Positions 34,601-44,688 of a DNA stretch of 64,000 nt are shown one piece after another. Both the position numbers and the translations under genes were made by a program. The notes below the pieces were generated by a model, which was not told the origin of the DNA, did not search any database, and saw only the letters and a program-made list of their open reading frames with translations. This DNA comes from Chimonanthus salicifolius (taxonomy: Eukaryota; Streptophyta; Magnoliopsida; Laurales; Calycanthaceae): NCBI GenBank assembly GCA_013350335.1, contig CM023538.1, forward strand, positions 61,493,080-61,557,079, read 5' to 3'. How positions within the stretch are numbered: position 1 is the stretch's first letter; the number at the start of each line of letters is the position of its first letter.

Positions 34601-36055
34601 AGGTCATGTGATTAGTAGCTTTATAAACTAATATAAATGTAGGTAGTGATGCATTATTTAATGTCAAATTTAGTCAAATGATGAAATTATTCTTTTTATC
34701 GAAATTCTAAAATAACAAAATTAATTAAAATGATCTTATTATATAATTTTTTTTGACTAGATAATATTATATATAATTTTATGTATAGACAAAAGTAAAA
34801 TATGCCCTGTCCTTGCTGTCCATATGTCCTAAGTTTTTGAAAATGACATGTCTGTGCACGCTTTCGAATCCCATATCTGTTTTCGTATTTGTGTCTGGGC
34901 ATCATAGTTTTTAATTGTAGTTTGTTTTAACTTTAAAGCTACACTTTTCAGAACCTTACAAACTTCAACCTTAAAGTTCTATTAGACAATTGTTAGCCCA
35001 GCAATATTGTCTCTGGTGGGACTCCTGCTCTTAGTTTGCTCAACAATAGTGGTTGAATCTACAAACTACTTTGGTGTTTTGTGCATAAGGGTCTCATGTG
35101 GCGCCCCCCTTCATAAAAATCTAGGTTACTGAAATTGTTACTCTCTTTTAAGCTTAAATCCAGCCTTACTTGATGTCCATGTGATGCATCCCAACCATTA
35201 GATTGTGAATGGATCATGTCTCGACTTTCTGATAGAAAATTCTAACCTTTTGATCAACACCAGCCAGTAGATTACTGTGGAAGTAGTTTTTTTTAAATTT
35301 TTTTGGCCAGTATGCAATGTGAGAGGTCCCTCTTTGGGAGTTCATGGTTGGTTTCTACAGGTCAATGTTCTGGATGGTTCCTGGTATCTAAAATCTTACA
35401 CTGTTGATAACCTTTGGTTGAGGTCTTATGATTGTGAATTTAATTTCTTTTCTACATTCCTTATTGCATTTTTTCCCTACAAGACTAATGTTCTTTCTTT
35501 TGAAACTAGGGACGTGGGCCTCCTCCAGGTGCTGCTGCTGCTGCTCCTGCTCCTTATGGTGGAGGTACCCCTGGGCCTGCTGCTTATGGTGGAAGTACCC
35601 CTGGGTCAGCACCTAGAGGATCAGGCTACGATGCACCTAGAGGAGGACCAGGCTACGATGCATCGAGAGGACCAGGCTACGATGCACCAAGAGGAGGACC
35701 AGGCTACGATGCACCTAGGGGAGGACCTGGGTATGATGCACAAAGGGGACCCGGATATGAGATACCAAGAGGACCCGGGTATGATTCGCAAAGAGGACCT
35801 GGGTATGATGCACAAAGAGGACCTGGCTATGATTCAGCAAGAGGTGCAGCATATGATGCAGCTAGAGGATCTAGTTATGATGCAGCTAGAGGCACTGGCT
35901 ATGAAGCATTGGCTAGAGGAGCTGGTGGACCTCCCGCACAGGCCGCATCTGGTAATGCAGCCCCCTATGGATCATCAGGTCAGACCCCTACTCGTGCTGC
36001 AGGGGGATATGAGGTTCCACATAGAGGTGGAAATACTGCTCGCAGAGGTGCTTGA
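21709..36055 (+). CDS. FLX-like coiled-coil protein (FLL2 type), four exons
   Basis: Exons are 21709-22265, 25717-25859, 26014-26114 and 35510-36055. All borders are GT/AG and frames join exactly, giving 448 residues. A Pro/Gly-rich head (1-45) is followed by a long coiled coil (about 47-230) rich in Ala/Gln/Glu/Leu heptads. A flexible Gly/Tyr segment then leads to a tail (304-403) of twelve 8-9 residue units of the form G-P-G-Y-D-A-x-R. The coiled coil and head match the FLOWERING LOCUS C EXPRESSOR-like family. Family members act in the nucleus with FRIGIDA-type complexes or in other developmental roles (family knowledge). Arabidopsis FLL2 (At1g67170) is shorter as I recall, so the tail repeat looks expanded. 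Introns 1 and 3 (3.4 and 9.4 kb) are swollen by transposons. The neighbouring divergent BRCT-RING gene matches the Arabidopsis order, supporting orthology. The coding sequence has no breaks. Confidence 0.92.
22608..22670. repeat. TA-rich microsatellite inside the left Copia LTR
   Basis: Interrupted (TA)n with 'tatatgtatata' breaks. It is absent from the right LTR at the matching place, so the two LTRs differ in length because of it. Confidence 0.85.
23583..24622. mobile_element. Nested 1.04 kb insertion in the Copia remnant, solo-LTR-like
   Basis: The insertion starts TGACGCAGC and ends GTGCTGCA. It is flanked by tcaactag (23575-23582) and tcagctag (24623-24630), a target duplication with one mismatch. 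It interrupts the Copia codons for the LDQL-V-DIFTK motif exactly. TG...CA ends, no coding capacity, and a GA-rich stretch before 'ccgattcgggattttataca' suggest a solo LTR. The repeated flank is up to 8 bp rather than the usual 5, so another class is possible. Confidence 0.6.
27029..28400 (+). mobile_element. 5'-truncated L1-type LINE remnant in FLX-like intron 3
   Basis: Broken plus-strand frames follow the C-terminal part of plant LINE open reading frame 2. From about 27100 they read KVIWSLERIMKDFVCG, then EHVVSWPQVCLP..GGLGV, and later a GHNDRVKFWTD motif and a degenerate zf-RVT region near 27760-28000. Stops and frameshifts are frequent. It has the same orientation as the FLX-like gene. 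Its 3' end, near 'gccttcatttaatatatcac', is similar to plant L1 tails. Confidence 0.75.
28970..31740 (-). mobile_element. Decayed RTE-type LINE, antisense in FLX-like intron 3
   Basis: Read on the minus strand, an endonuclease-like stretch near 31560-31390 gives 'GIVVSGTIKEKIVEV' and then ILDCETLNLISAYAPQ, the RTE/APE-type SAYAPQ motif. Further on, near 29600-29000, come frames resembling the RTE reverse transcriptase end: a KLGCN..IR.RW stretch, and near 29070 a short motif ending RVVWA, the position of the FGH motif. Many stops are present. An L1-like tail with a poly-A run near 30806-30818 on the plus strand may be a separate nested insertion. Confidence 0.55.
31745..34377. repeat. 2.6 kb near-perfect inverted repeat (head-to-head retroelement ends)
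   Basis: The left arm 31745-33017 and right arm 33105-34377 are each 1273 bases and pair almost base for base, around an 87 base spacer. Each arm runs outward from the spacer as LTR, then a TGGTATCA primer binding site (32818-32811 minus, 33305-33312 plus), then a Copia-like untranslated/gag start. Encoded 83-residue frames in the two arms differ at only about four positions. The left arm keeps the full LTR start, TGTTGAGAAACACG, at 33039 (minus). The right arm lacks about 20 bases of it. No pol genes are present. It lies wholly in intron 3 of the FLX-like gene, so a transcript would carry a long hairpin. Confidence 0.9.
35618..35917 (+). repeat. In-frame tandem repeat, 12 units of GPGYDAxR
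   Basis: Twelve units of 24 or 27 bp run through the last exon of the FLX-like gene and encode residues 304-403. Most follow G-(G)-P-G-Y-D-(A/S)-(P/Q/A)-R, and the last three drift to GAAYDAAR, GSSYDAAR and GTGYEALAR. Gly/Tyr/Arg composition of this kind is typical of low-complexity tails that drive condensation or RNA contact, which is inference here. Repeat number is likely to vary. Confidence 0.9.
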
Positions 36056-36600
36056 ATTGTTTGCATTTGCTGTCTTTCAATGACACTTTACGTAATTGTT
36101 GCGGTTTCTCTACTCTCTATAGGTTGCCTCTTACTGAACATCTGATAAATCTTTTCCTCTCCTGCTTGGGATTTGGATGGGTATTATATCCTTAGCAATC
36201 TGCGGAACCCTATTTTTACTTTGTGGAAGAGATGAAAAGTTGAGTAGAATCTTTGTATTGATTCAACATCTGCATATTCCTTTGGTTTTCTATTGTCTTT
36301 GCAGCTACGATGCATGGCTTTATTTGTGGATGTCTTTAGAAGGGTAATATAATTTGCCTCTCTGCAAATGCAGTGCTGAACCCTAAACCCTCATCACTCC
36401 TTATGCCATTCTTTCTTTGCGAAGAGATTTTTGCACCCGAGGTTTTTCTCGTGTTGCACCAAAATTAAAGCAAAATTTTCAATTTTGCCTTTACTTTTGA
36501 GAAAGGAAAAGAGAGAAGAAAAGGCAAAATTAGAATTTCATTTAATTTTGATGCACCGTGAGAAAAAATCATGGTGCAAAAATAAGGCAACATTTGTAGA
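36056..36600. other. 3' region of the FLX-like gene
   Basis: This is untranslated and downstream sequence, with no further frame. 'aaccctaaaccctc' near 36382 is a telobox-like motif, too short to mean more. The sequence from 36470 to 36600 ('aggcaaaattagaatttcat', 'gatgcaccgtgagaaaaaat') leads into the foldback element. Confidence 0.5.
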
Positions 36601-36606
36601 CATTTG

Positions 36607-37568
36607 GATTTTTTGCCTCTACACATTTGATTTTGGGATAAAATTGTCATTATACCTCTATATTTTTACTCATTCGAACGAATGCGAAGCGTAAATCGTC
36701 AATCACTGGCCATTCGTTGGAATGATACTGTCCGAATGACTGACGATACTATAGTAATACAACATTATTTAAATAATAAAATTTCATTTGAAATTTTAAA
36801 GTTATTTTTTAAGTATTGTGTATTTTCAAAATTTCTCAAATTAAATATTCGGATTAATTACGAGAACTTGATAAAAATACTTTAAGATTTTAAGGTCTTT
36901 TGACACTGTCAAATGTTTAAAACACAGTGTTTTACAAATAATGGTATTTTTCAGTTGTGTTGAAAACACATTTGGGAGTGTCAAGTGACTTTAAAGTTTT
37001 AAAATATTTTTATTAGGTTAAAGATATTTTATTATTTAACTAATTTACTATGCATTACTGTAGCATTGGCAAAATAAATTGTTATTTATTATCAAATTTT
37101 CTCAAATTGAATATTCGGACTAATTACGATAACTTGATAAAAATACTTTAACACTTCAATGTCTTTTGACACTCTTAAATGTATTTTCGGTACCGTCGAG
37201 GGATATCTTTATTTGTAAAACACTGTGTTTTAAGTATTTGAGAGTGTCAAAAGACTTTTAAGTCTTAAAGTATTTTTATCAAGTTATCGTAATTAGTCTG
37301 AATATTCAATTTGAGAAATTTTGGAAATGTACAGTGTTTAAAAAATAATTTTAAAGGAGATTTTATTATTTAAATAATGTTGTATTACTGTAGCATCACC
37401 GGTAATTAAAACGAATGTGCAGTATTATTCGAACGAATGAAGATTGACCATTTATTTGAATGACTGATGATTTACGCTTTGCATTTGTTCGAATGAGTAA
37501 ATATGTGGGGTTATAATGGTAATTTTACTTTAAAATCCAGAATCGAATGTGTAAAGGTAGAAATTTCG
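36607..37568. mobile_element. Foldback element with long terminal inverted repeats
   Basis: The outer arms pair. The left 'gcctctacacatttgatttt', 'tttactcattcgaacgaatg' and 'aagcgtaaatcgtca' face the right 'gatttacgctttgcatttgt', 'tcgaatgagtaaatatgtgg' and 'aatcgaatgtgtaaaggtag'. Inside, a second module recurs in both directions ('aacttgataaaaatacttta', 'aaaacacagtgttttacaaa', 'gagtgtcaaaagac', 'attagtctgaatattcaatt'). There is no coding capacity. The inner module recurs at about 50140-50640, so it is a family. Confidence 0.75.
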
Positions 37569-38270
37569 GATGTTAAGTGTTGTGAAAAATAACTACCTTC
37601 TTTCTAATATCAATGAAGACTTGCGGATATTATCCTTGCATTAAAATGCTAATGAGGCCAAAATGCAAATCACATCTCCATTCAAGGCAGACCTTAACAG
37701 CCTTAGATCAATAAAATACAATTAACTTCAATTTCAGACTCTCCCGCCTTTCACTCATTCATCAGTAAAATACAATTAACTTCAATAAAATACATTTTTA
37801 TAACATCTGAACTAAAATCATTTCAAATTTTGTAGAAGAGTGCAATGTCTAGAGAATTACTTGATGATCTTATTTATGAAATCTCACTGTATAACACTCA
37901 ATTTGAGATGAATTTCAATTTAATTATCATCCTTATCAGAAAAAGGTAATTTACCCATTTATCTAAATTTGATGTTTATAATTGAATTTGACATTTATTA
38001 TTTTTATGAGCTTACTGCATATCTTGGACCCATAGGTCTCCAACATTTAAATGTGGTAGCTGCACTTGCACCATAAGAGTAGTTGATATAAGACCTTTGT
38101 TATGAATTCAATTTAGTGGCAAGTGTTAATTGACAACATATTAAAGTTACAAATAGAATCATTTTACCACCGTGGGTTTCTTTTTGGTAAATAATCTTAA
38201 GCCTTTCCATGCATTCCATCTATATAGAGAATGGATAGGTAGAGAGGGAGAGTGCACAGAGAGAGATCAA

Positions 38271-40049
38271 ATGGAAGAACATAAGGTTACCATAGACGAA
38301 GATCCAGAGAGTGGAGTTACCAATCATAAGGAAGTTTCTCCTCCGGCGGTAGATTCACCGGTTTCAAACGAGGAAGTGCAACAAGTAAAAGAACTTCTTG
38401 CAGAACCCCCAAGAATTGAATTGATAAAGCCATCGTCTGCCAGTCGTTCATGCTGCATCCATAGGGTCCCTCAACGCATCCGCCAAGACAAAAGCAATTT
38501 CGAGCCTGAAATCATCTCAATAGGCCCTTTTCACTACGATAAGAGAGGATACAATCAACAAAGAGGAGCTCATCATCAAGACAAGAAGTTGGAGGAACAC
38601 AAGAAGGCAGTCTCAGAGCAGATGGAAGACAATCAACAATCCTTGGAGGAGGAGAAGACGTGGATTTACATACAAGAAATGGAGCAGCACAAGCGGAGGT
38701 ATCTGCGTCTCTTTTCTGGAAGAGAGGATTGCTTGCACAAATTTGCGAAATTTGTTAAAGGGAAACTGCCGAAAGCAAGAGAATGTTACTCTGAAGAAAT
38801 CAAGCTCGACGACGCTCAACTTGTGCAGATGATGGTGCTTGATAGTTGCTTCATCATTGTGCTCTTTCTCAAGACGTTGGCTGAATACAAGCGTACATTG
38901 GCTGAAGAACTTGAGAAATACAAGCGTACATTGGATGAAGAACTTGAGAAATACAAGCGTACATTGGATGAAGAACTTGAGAAATCGGGACTTCGGGCAT
39001 TGGTTGAAGAACTTGAGAAATCGGAACTTGTACGAGCATTGAAAGAAGAAGACAAAGATGATCCCCTCATAAAAGTGGAATGGCTAAGGAAGCAACTAGC
39101 CATTGAATTGCTCATGCTAGAAAACCAGATACCATTCTTCATTCTGCAAGAGCTGTTCTGCTTGATGGGCATTCCTAGCACTTTTACTCTACAAATAGCT
39201 CTTCGTTTCTTCGGGTTTGCACTTCCCAACAGTGTCGACAGTCTAAAAACCCCCGGCAGTGACACTCCTCTACATCTTCTTCATCTAGTACACTCCAGTC
39301 TCCTACTCAATCGCAAGAAACATAGTGAATCTATGGAAAATGTTGTAAAGAAGATCCCAAAGATGATCCCATGTTCATCTGACCTTCAAAAATTGGGGTT
39401 CAAGTTCAAGGAAGAAGGGAGCGAGTCCGTCGATCAAAACAAGGACAAGGAAGAACCAAACAAGTCCGTTGATCAAAACAAGGACAAGGAAGAGCCAAAC
39501 AAGTCCGTCGATCAAAACAAAGACAAGGAAGAGCCAAACAAGTCCATCTTGGACATAGATTTTGAGCCAATACGTTTGTGGTATTGGCCATTTTACAGTG
39601 GAGTGATCAAAATACCGCGAGTGAAGGTTTCAGTCATTAAATGTGTTTTATTGCTTAACCTTGTTGCGTTCGAGCAAGGTTATCGCCATTGTGGGACTGC
39701 TTTCTCTGCATACATCGTCTTCATGGATTGTCTCATCGCCAACGACGAGGATGTAGGAATTCTTTGCAATCATGGAATTGAGAATTTTGTGGGAAGTAAT
39801 CAACATTTGGTTGATCTAATCAACAAGGTTGGGGGAAGGCTTACTGTCGATGATCCTTACTTTCTTCAAAAATTCAAGGAAATCAATGATCGCTATGAGG
39901 AAGTAAGGAATCACCGAATTCGAGCGAGCATCAAACGCAACTATGCAAAGAACCCAACAGCAGTAATTTCCATACTAATTGCCATTGTCTCTGTTATAAT
40001 TGCCAATACTTTTCAGCTCATTAATCTAATCAGGAACTTTACCAAGTAA
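38271..40049 (+). CDS. DUF247 (UPF0481) membrane protein, copy 1, with two internal repeats
   Basis: A single-exon gene of 592 residues starting MEEHKVTIDED. The frame stays open to an upstream ATG at 38172, but the internal start aligns best with the family and follows a GA-rich leader. Family landmarks in order are IHRVPQRIRQD and EIISIGPFHY near the N-terminus, MEQHKRRYL, MMVLDSCFII, LRKQLAIELLMLENQIPFFI, MIPCSSDLQKLGFKF, LLNLVAFEQGYRHC, DCLIANDEDVGIL and GSNQHLVDLINKVGG. A hydrophobic C-terminal anchor sits at about 563-586. Residues 206-238 are three 11-residue YKRTL(A/D)EELEK units with a fourth degenerate one, and residues 386-424 are three SVDQNKDKEEPNK units. Both add length relative to the other two genes here. 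DUF247 genes are plant-specific. In grasses some act at the S and Z self-incompatibility loci, and the function here is unknown. Confidence 0.93.
   Translation: MEEHKVTIDEDPESGVTNHKEVSPPAVDSPVSNEEVQQVKELLAEPPRIELIKPSSASRSCCIHRVPQRIRQDKSNFEPEIISIGPFHYDKRGYNQQRGAHHQDKKLEEHKKAVSEQMEDNQQSLEEEKTWIYIQEMEQHKRRYLRLFSGREDCLHKFAKFVKGKLPKARECYSEEIKLDDAQLVQMMVLDSCFIIVLFLKTLAEYKRTLAEELEKYKRTLDEELEKYKRTLDEELEKSGLRALVEELEKSELVRALKEEDKDDPLIKVEWLRKQLAIELLMLENQIPFFILQELFCLMGIPSTFTLQIALRFFGFALPNSVDSLKTPGSDTPLHLLHLVHSSLLLNRKKHSESMENVVKKIPKMIPCSSDLQKLGFKFKEEGSESVDQNKDKEEPNKSVDQNKDKEEPNKSVDQNKDKEEPNKSILDIDFEPIRLWYWPFYSGVIKIPRVKVSVIKCVLLLNLVAFEQGYRHCGTAFSAYIVFMDCLIANDEDVGILCNHGIENFVGSNQHLVDLINKVGGRLTVDDPYFLQKFKEINDRYEEVRNHRIRASIKRNYAKNPTAVISILIAIVSVIIANTFQLINLIRNFTK
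38886..38984 (+). repeat. Three 33 bp in-frame repeats in DUF247 copy 1
   Basis: Units 38886-38918, 38919-38951 and 38952-38984 are nearly identical. They encode YKRTL(A/D)EELEK three times, a charged helical stretch likely to form a coiled coil. A degenerate 36 bp fourth unit follows (38985-39020). The repeat falls in the variable stretch between the MMVLDSCFI and LRKQLAIELL motifs. Confidence 0.95.
39426..39542 (+). repeat. Three 39 bp in-frame repeats in DUF247 copy 1
   Basis: Units 39426-39464, 39465-39503 and 39504-39542 each encode SVDQNKDKEEPNK and differ by one or two silent bases. They lie between the MIPCSSDLQKLGFKF motif and the C-terminal half, at the place where copies 2 and 3 have only short acidic loops. 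Confidence 0.95.
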
Positions 40050-40291
40050 GTATTTGCTCACTAGATTGTATTTGGCACTGTATCTTGTTTTCTGTAATCA
40101 GTAGTAATATGGTTTTCCCTTTCTATGACTTGTAGAAGTTTGTCTGTTATCTACTTTTATGGGTATTATCTTAGTTTATCAATTATGAAAAAATGTGATT
40201 CTCATAGTGTAGAAATTGTCCCTAACATTTGGGTTAGGTCTCACTCATGATGTAGTGATATTAGAGACTTTTCAGCGGCAGCATGTAGGAG

Positions 40292-40465
40292 TCATCTGGG
40301 GTAGTTCAACTGGTAAATTCTTGCTTCAAAAAGTGAGAGGTTGTGAGTTCGAGTCCCTGTGATGTTAACCGGTGGCTATCCTGTGTTGGTGCGAGACTTC
40401 ACCCGAACTAGAGGTTTTAGAAGAACTAACCTAGTCCTTTGATTCGGCAAAAAATTTGAAATTAC
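40292..40465 (+). mobile_element. tRNA-derived SINE, family B
   Basis: The head reads 'ggggtagttcaactggtaaa', an A-box-like region, followed about 40 bases later by 'gagttcgagtccct', a good B box. The body then has 'ccggtggctatcctgtgttg' and 'aacctagtcctttgattcgg'. The A/B box spacing fits a tRNA-derived Pol III promoter. It lies 240 bp downstream of DUF247 copy 1. No cloverleaf can be folded, so it is not a tRNA gene. Confidence 0.7.
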
Positions 40466-40549
40466 CTCCATATTGATTAGGTTAAATTGTTAGAATTAAA
40501 TTCATCTTGTGGTGATGATGTTTTATATGATATCATAATTTAGATTAAA

Positions 40550-42850
40550 AATTTGGAGGCAAACTAAGGAAAATGAACTTAGGAGGCAAATTTCAACAAA
40601 AAAAAAATAATTTTTTTTTCGTAATATTTTGAGTTCCACATTGGAATTGAAGAAAATTCGGGAGGAGGTGTGATATATAAATAGGAATAATTTCTTATTT
40701 TATTTTTTATACTACAATAACACTATATAAGAAGACAGCTGCTGTGACCATTCTACACGTGGCATGTAAAATCTATGTCGCAAATTGTTAACAAATTAAG
40801 AATTATGTAAAATTTATTAGTTTGATGAGACTTTTTTATGAGAATTATTTCAGATTATGAGTCTCTGAGTATGATACTTAGAGGGTTATTTTAAAGACGA
40901 TTTATAAAATTTAAAGTCTAATTCAAGTTTTAATATCTTGATATCTTGAATATAAGAGGGGTTGGTCTGACGGTGAAGAAACTCCCATTACGAAAGGAGG
41001 TCTTGAGTTCATTTTGTGCTTAACACCCCCTTAAGTCATTCGTAAGACTCCTAAACACTTTTAAAATATATTTTTATGAATATTAAAAATTACAGATATA
41101 TTACATAAAGTAAATGAAAGTTGGATATTTAGGTGAAACTAGTCAAATCCCATATATTCACATTTTTAAGACTATATCTTAAGTGTGATCTAATTGATAA
41201 TATTAAATTAAGGTTCCAAATCTTTTCTTATTAAGCCGTTAACCCTTTGTTTGTCATGCACCAAGTCAAGTCAAGCACCCGAGGTCCTAACCATGCATGT
41301 TAAAAGCTGTTTCTTACACATTCATAGTCCACCACTTCCGCTTCACAGAAATGTTGCTATCATTTCAACCTCACAATGAATACCAAGATTGGGATATATT
41401 GATAGACCTTGATATTTTCATGGGGAGAGACATGGGTCTACTGCTCTAATACTTAGATGATAACAAATATAAAAAAATCTTTTATAATATATATATATAT
41501 ATATATATATTAGAATAATATTAAATTTTTACCACTAATCCTATAAATACACAAAATCATTTATTCTTGGTGCATTAAAACTGAGTGAAATACTTATTTT
41601 GCCTAAATTTGTTTCAAATCTTTTTCTTTTCCTATTCTCATTTGTTTAGGCAAAATCAGTATTTTACTCATTTTTAGTGCACTAAAGTTAAAAGTATTGG
41701 TATGCCAATCAATTCTCCATTATTAAAGAGTTTTTTTTTTTTCCTGAATGTGTGTGGGCAACTGCGGAAAACTCAACTACAAGTGATACCCACCACCATT
41801 AAAACGCACCAGGGAAGACTATGGAAATTCAAACTTGTCACCTCCCACTTTTTTAAAAAAAACTTTTCATGGCAAAAGCTGTGTAGCTTTTTAACATTGG
41901 TCGAAGAGTTTTAGCTATAAACAAGAGAATGATGGAAAGTGAGTCTAGAGTGATGGAAATTCTGTCCTTTGTCGTGTTCCATCAATGATATATCAATTTT
42001 TACTTGGTGCTCCATCGTTATCATTTTTTTAAACTTATTTACTCTTTGTTGAGTGAATCTTTCTATCTTAATAAATAGAAATGACTATCTTTACAATGCT
42101 TTTTGAGTTGGCCCCACCAATAAATTAAAATCCATGGGGAATGGTCCTCATTTGATATTCATTCTGATTTCTAACTTTTAAACAAAGAATGGAAGGATAC
42201 GCTTTTCCCTTGACTCTCTTTATCTTTTTATTCTTTCAGTTCTCTCTAAAAATTGGGTGCAAAGTGACCACCAGACTATAAAAAACAACAGACTTGAAGC
42301 AAGTTCATTGTGGTGGTCCTTCACAATAAAGTGAGAATCAAATTTAACACTCATTTTTTAAAGTGGATTTGTTACAATCACTCCAACATCTTTAGATTAT
42401 AGATGATACAACTTTATACATTTTACCTATGAGAAATCGATCAAAACTATCAAAACTCCATATACAATTCTATATTTTCCTTCAGAGAGAGTATATTCAG
42501 GAGTAAAAATCTTCTTCTATTTTTTTTTTTACAAAAACCACCAATATCGACTTATAAATATCGTATCAGCTGAGATTATTACCTTGAGTATATTCATCCA
42601 ATGTAAATATCGACAAGATCTAACAACGATATTGTTATTATTATTATATAGTTGTTAAAAATAGTGTTTAAGAGTATGATAAGGTCATCCAATAATTCAA
42701 TTGTTAATCTCCCGTCTTAAAAGGTGAGATATGCGGGGGGATATTATCTATGTGATGTGCCAAAAGTACTTGCTTTTAACATTGAAAGGTCCTTCATTGA
42801 TTATGATGGAAGATGACAAACAGCAGCCAGGTTGGAAAAATCCTGTCCGT
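40550..42850. repeat. Duplicated intergenic block downstream of DUF247 copy 1
   Basis: Sub-blocks: 40550-40690 recurs at 44500-44630. 40700-41240 recurs at 63550-64000 and in part at 48490-48620 and 49575-49690. 41300-41390 recurs at 49800-49890. 41930-42850 recurs at 50690-51330 and 51890-52690. Markers are 'cattctacacgtggcatgta', 'gttaacaaattaagaatta', 'gagttggccccaccaa' and 'aaatccatggggaatg'. The order is kept between copies, so these are segmental duplicates rather than independent mobile insertions. Confidence 0.8.
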
Positions 42851-44048
42851 GATCTGCATTGAATCTTCTTAGTTTGTAAACTTTTAAATGAGCAAAAATA
42901 TCATGTTCCATCTGCAGTGAATTGCTTTTGTTTACTATTGTTGCCTTTTGGTAAGTTTGCGAGTATTTAGTTAATAAAATGTTAACATTTATCATATTAC
43001 CATGATTTATTTTAGCATTTGAATGTTGTCAATCAAAAACAGGAAAAAATATTGAAACTCATACTTATGTAGGTTTTACATGATGAGTCAACCCAAATGT
43101 TTACTTGTCCACAAAATGGACTAAAATGGGATGGGTCGAGCTTTTAAGTTCCCTAACTAGGTGTTGGGCCTGGTTTTCCAGTCCAAAAGACTAGTTTGAT
43201 AGGTGAAGTTCCTCAGTCATATATAATTCTCTCTTTTTCTCTCCCTCTCACTTGATGTGGGACTCGTTCGTACCCAACACTAGACAAGCTTACGGCCTCA
43301 TACTTTAACATAAAAATCCTGATGTGCTTCAATTGAGCTAGGGCTTTGACAGTATAGATGGGCTTGAACAAAGGCCTCAGGGATGTCCTTCCAAATTCGG
43401 CCTGTAAACAGCCCTAGCTCTTAGGCCTGGCAGGTCCATTTGATGATTCATTGGGCTTTGCTTAATTCTTTTCAAATTTATAAGAGCATTCAATAAATCT
43501 ATTTTTCGGTTGGGTTAACAATTTGGTGGGTGTATTTGATTGTGGGTGGACCTTTCGGTATGTGTAGTTCGATATTTTATTGATTTTATGAATTTTCTGA
43601 ATTTGGGCTTTGAAGGAAAATTGAGTGAGTCCATTTGTATTTTGGTCTATTATTTCCAATGGGATTTGTCTGGATTAATTGGTGTTTATTATTTATACTC
43701 AGAGGGCTATTTAGTTGATTTCTTTGGCCCACTTATTTAACCCATTTGAAATTTTTACAACTATATTTTTATCTAATTCTTCTACTCAAAGGATATTTCA
43801 ACTATATTTTTGGCTATAATTTTTACAATTTGGAAAATGCTGTAGTATACTTTGATGAACCAAAATATGCGATGTGTTTTATATATGATAGATCGTGTGA
43901 TTGATTGTATAGTTTATAATATAATCAAATGAAAATAAAAACTATAAAAATAAACTTCAGAAAGATGAAATTTTAACTTTAATTATAATGATAAAATGTA
44001 TGCAAAGGCCTTCTACAATTAATGAAATTCTTTTCCATTCTATTTTCG

Positions 44049-44219
44049 GTGGTAAGACACGTGCAACTCAATTAGTTGCCTCCCGTCTCAAGAAGAGAGA
44101 GGTTATGGGTTCGAATCCCTATGGCCTAACTTTGGCGTGCCATAAGAATAGTGGACTCATCCATGGGGTTTTACGTTGGGTATCCTGCAGCTTTTCATAT
44201 GTAAATTAAAAAAAGAAAA
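44049..44219 (+). mobile_element. tRNA-derived SINE, family A
   Basis: Head 'ggtggtaagacacgtgcaac' with an A-box-like stretch, then 'atgggttcgaatccctatgg', a textbook B box. The tail 'agtggactcatccatggggt' and 'ttgggtatcctgcagc' leads to an A-rich end. Tail-only copies occur near 4735-4815, 6608-6720 and 58590-58690, which shows it is a dispersed family. Confidence 0.75.
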
Positions 44220-44688
44220 TTCACCAAAACTTTAAATGAAAAATAATAAAATAATATATAACTTTATATAAATTGTTATTAGTTTAATTAATATTTTACT
44301 TTAAAAGGTACCATTATGTAATAACAAGTGGAACTTGCATGAGGTTTTGGCTTAACACATTCATCTAGCATGAAGATTTGTGAACTTTAGTAAACTGAGG
44401 TCATAGTTGTAGTATTTAATTTATTTATTTTTGAAAATTGTTGTCTTTTTAGTAAAACCCAAAATTCTTATTTTAAATGGTTTGTTTTTAAAATTGGAAT
44501 CAAACCAAAAAATTGAACTTGGAGGCAAATTTCAATAAAAACTAAAAAAGAATTGATAATTTTTTGAGTCTCAAATTGAAATTGAAGAAAATTTGGATCA
44601 GAGGTGTGATATTTAAATATCATCTCAACTTATCCATTTTCTCAAGTCTTCCATTGTTTGAGAACTCTACTCTTACCTACTGTAAGGG

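Noticed and set aside
35388..35815. Antisense frames opposite the FLX-like last exon
   Set aside because: They are shadows of the GPGYDAxR repeat, with the same period on the other strand.
36381..36394. Telomere-like 'aaccctaaaccctc'
   Set aside because: Only two units, in a gene 3' region. It is a short telobox at most, not interstitial telomere DNA.
40340..40360. tRNA gene suggested by the box 'gagttcgagtccct'
   Set aside because: No acceptor stem or anticodon arm folds around it, and the downstream sequence is a long non-tRNA body. It is a SINE. The same applies at 44108-44119.
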